The position numbers and the translations under genes were made by a program. The notes below the pieces were generated by a model that worked only from the letters and a program-made list of their open reading frames with translations, did not search any database and was not told the origin of the DNA. Below, piece by piece: positions 5,910 to 6,334 of a stretch of 6,334 nucleotides of DNA (positions within the stretch are counted from its first letter, which is position 1; each line of letters opens with the position of its first letter). The DNA comes from Actinomycetota bacterium (GTDB lineage: Bacteria; Actinomycetota; Actinomycetes; S36-B12). The stretch spans positions 4,153-10,486 of the forward strand of contig DMPC01000075.1 of the NCBI GenBank assembly GCA_003456155.1. Reading direction: 5' to 3'.

Positions 5910-6334
5910 ATGGCTCGAGCAGTCGGTATCGACCTGGGCACGACCAACTCTGTCGTCTCGGTCCTTGAGGGCGGCGAACCCGTCGTCATCGCCAATGCTG
6001 AGGGCGCCCGGACCACTCCGTCCGTCGTCGCCTTCGCCAAGAACGGTGAGGTCCTGGTCGGCGAGGTCGCCAAGCGCCAGGCTGTCACCAACGTCGACCG
6101 CACTGTGCGGTCCGTCAAGCGCCACATGGGCACGACCTGGACCGTCGACATCGACGGCAAGGCCTACACCGCCCAGGAGATCAGCGCCCGCACCCTGATG
6201 AAGCTCAAGCGCGACGCCGAGGCGTACCTGGGCGAGGACGTCACCGACGCCGTCATCACCGTGCCGGCCTACTTCTCCGACGCCGAGCGCCAGGCCACCA
6301 AGGAGGCGGGCGAGATCGCCGGCCTCAACGTCCT
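5910..6334 (+). CDS. dnaK: Chaperone DnaK (Hsp70), N-terminal part, cut by window edge
   Basis: These are the first 141 codons of the Hsp70 chaperone DnaK, whose ATPase cycle, driven by DnaJ and GrpE, controls binding of unfolded cytosolic proteins. The ATPase-domain signature GIDLGTTNSVVSVLEGGEP (6-24) and phosphate-loop residues are intact, followed by EGARTTPSVVAF (31-42) and AVITVPAYFSDAERQATKEAGEIAGL (about 114-139). Compared with the Escherichia coli protein, the stretch between the VKRHMGTTW segment and the ISARTL segment (about 69-95) is shorter by roughly two dozen residues. That is the known Gram-positive/actinobacterial form. The rest of the roughly 620-residue protein lies beyond the right edge, probably followed by grpE, dnaJ and hspR. 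Regulation is likely through the HAIR-like element upstream. Identification is certain. Confidence 0.98.
   Translation, partial: MARAVGIDLGTTNSVVSVLEGGEPVVIANAEGARTTPSVVAFAKNGEVLVGEVAKRQAVTNVDRTVRSVKRHMGTTWTVDIDGKAYTAQEISARTLMKLKRDAEAYLGEDVTDAVITVPAYFSDAERQATKEAGEIAGLNV

Noticed and set aside
5791..6198. A 135-codon plus-strand frame running over the dnaK start
   Set aside because: It is out of frame with unmistakable DnaK and its ATG lies within or near the promoter block; the translation becomes a Ser/Pro/Arg-rich shadow of dnaK.

Overview
The window looks like chromosomal DNA from a high-GC Gram-positive bacterium (Actinomycetota). Three things point there: strong G/C preference at third codon positions, a DnaK lacking the short ATPase-domain segment found in the proteobacterial protein, and a HAIR-like (HspR-type) inverted repeat upstream of dnaK. 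A Micrococcales-type genus is plausible, but the genus cannot be fixed from this sequence.

Layout. Bases 1-425 (minus strand) hold the N-terminal 141 codons of hutU, urocanate hydratase, which runs off the left edge. An 80-base intergenic region separates it from a divergent plus-strand run of four closely spaced genes. These are an IclR-family regulator (506-1270), a phytanoyl-CoA dioxygenase (PhyH)-family Fe(II)/2-oxoglutarate oxygenase (1285-2130), an arginase-superfamily hydrolase most like formimidoylglutamase HutG (2127-3041), and a large GH63-like glycoside hydrolase (best start 3028, end 5694). Spacing is 14 bases, then a 4-base ATGA overlap, then a 14-base overlap, so the four are probably co-transcribed and partly translationally coupled. 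A 215-base intergenic region follows. It carries an almost ideal CRP/GlxR-type palindrome, a HAIR-like repeat overlapping a perfect 18-bp palindrome, and the dnaK ribosome binding site. dnaK begins at 5910 and runs off the right edge.

How the genes fit together. HutU and HutG are the second and last steps of the four-step histidine degradation route (histidine to urocanate to imidazolone propionate to formiminoglutamate to glutamate plus formamide). The IclR regulator lies in the divergent promoter region, with a palindrome directly before its ribosome binding site, so it is a good candidate for the local hut regulator and for autoregulation. The PhyH-family oxygenase and the GH63-like enzyme are not part of the textbook hut pathway. 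Their tight coupling to hutG is the most interesting feature: either the operon handles a modified or conjugated histidine/imidazole compound, or unrelated genes have been gathered under one promoter. The HutG-like protein also has Asn where arginases have a metal-binding His. dnaK belongs to a separate heat-shock unit.
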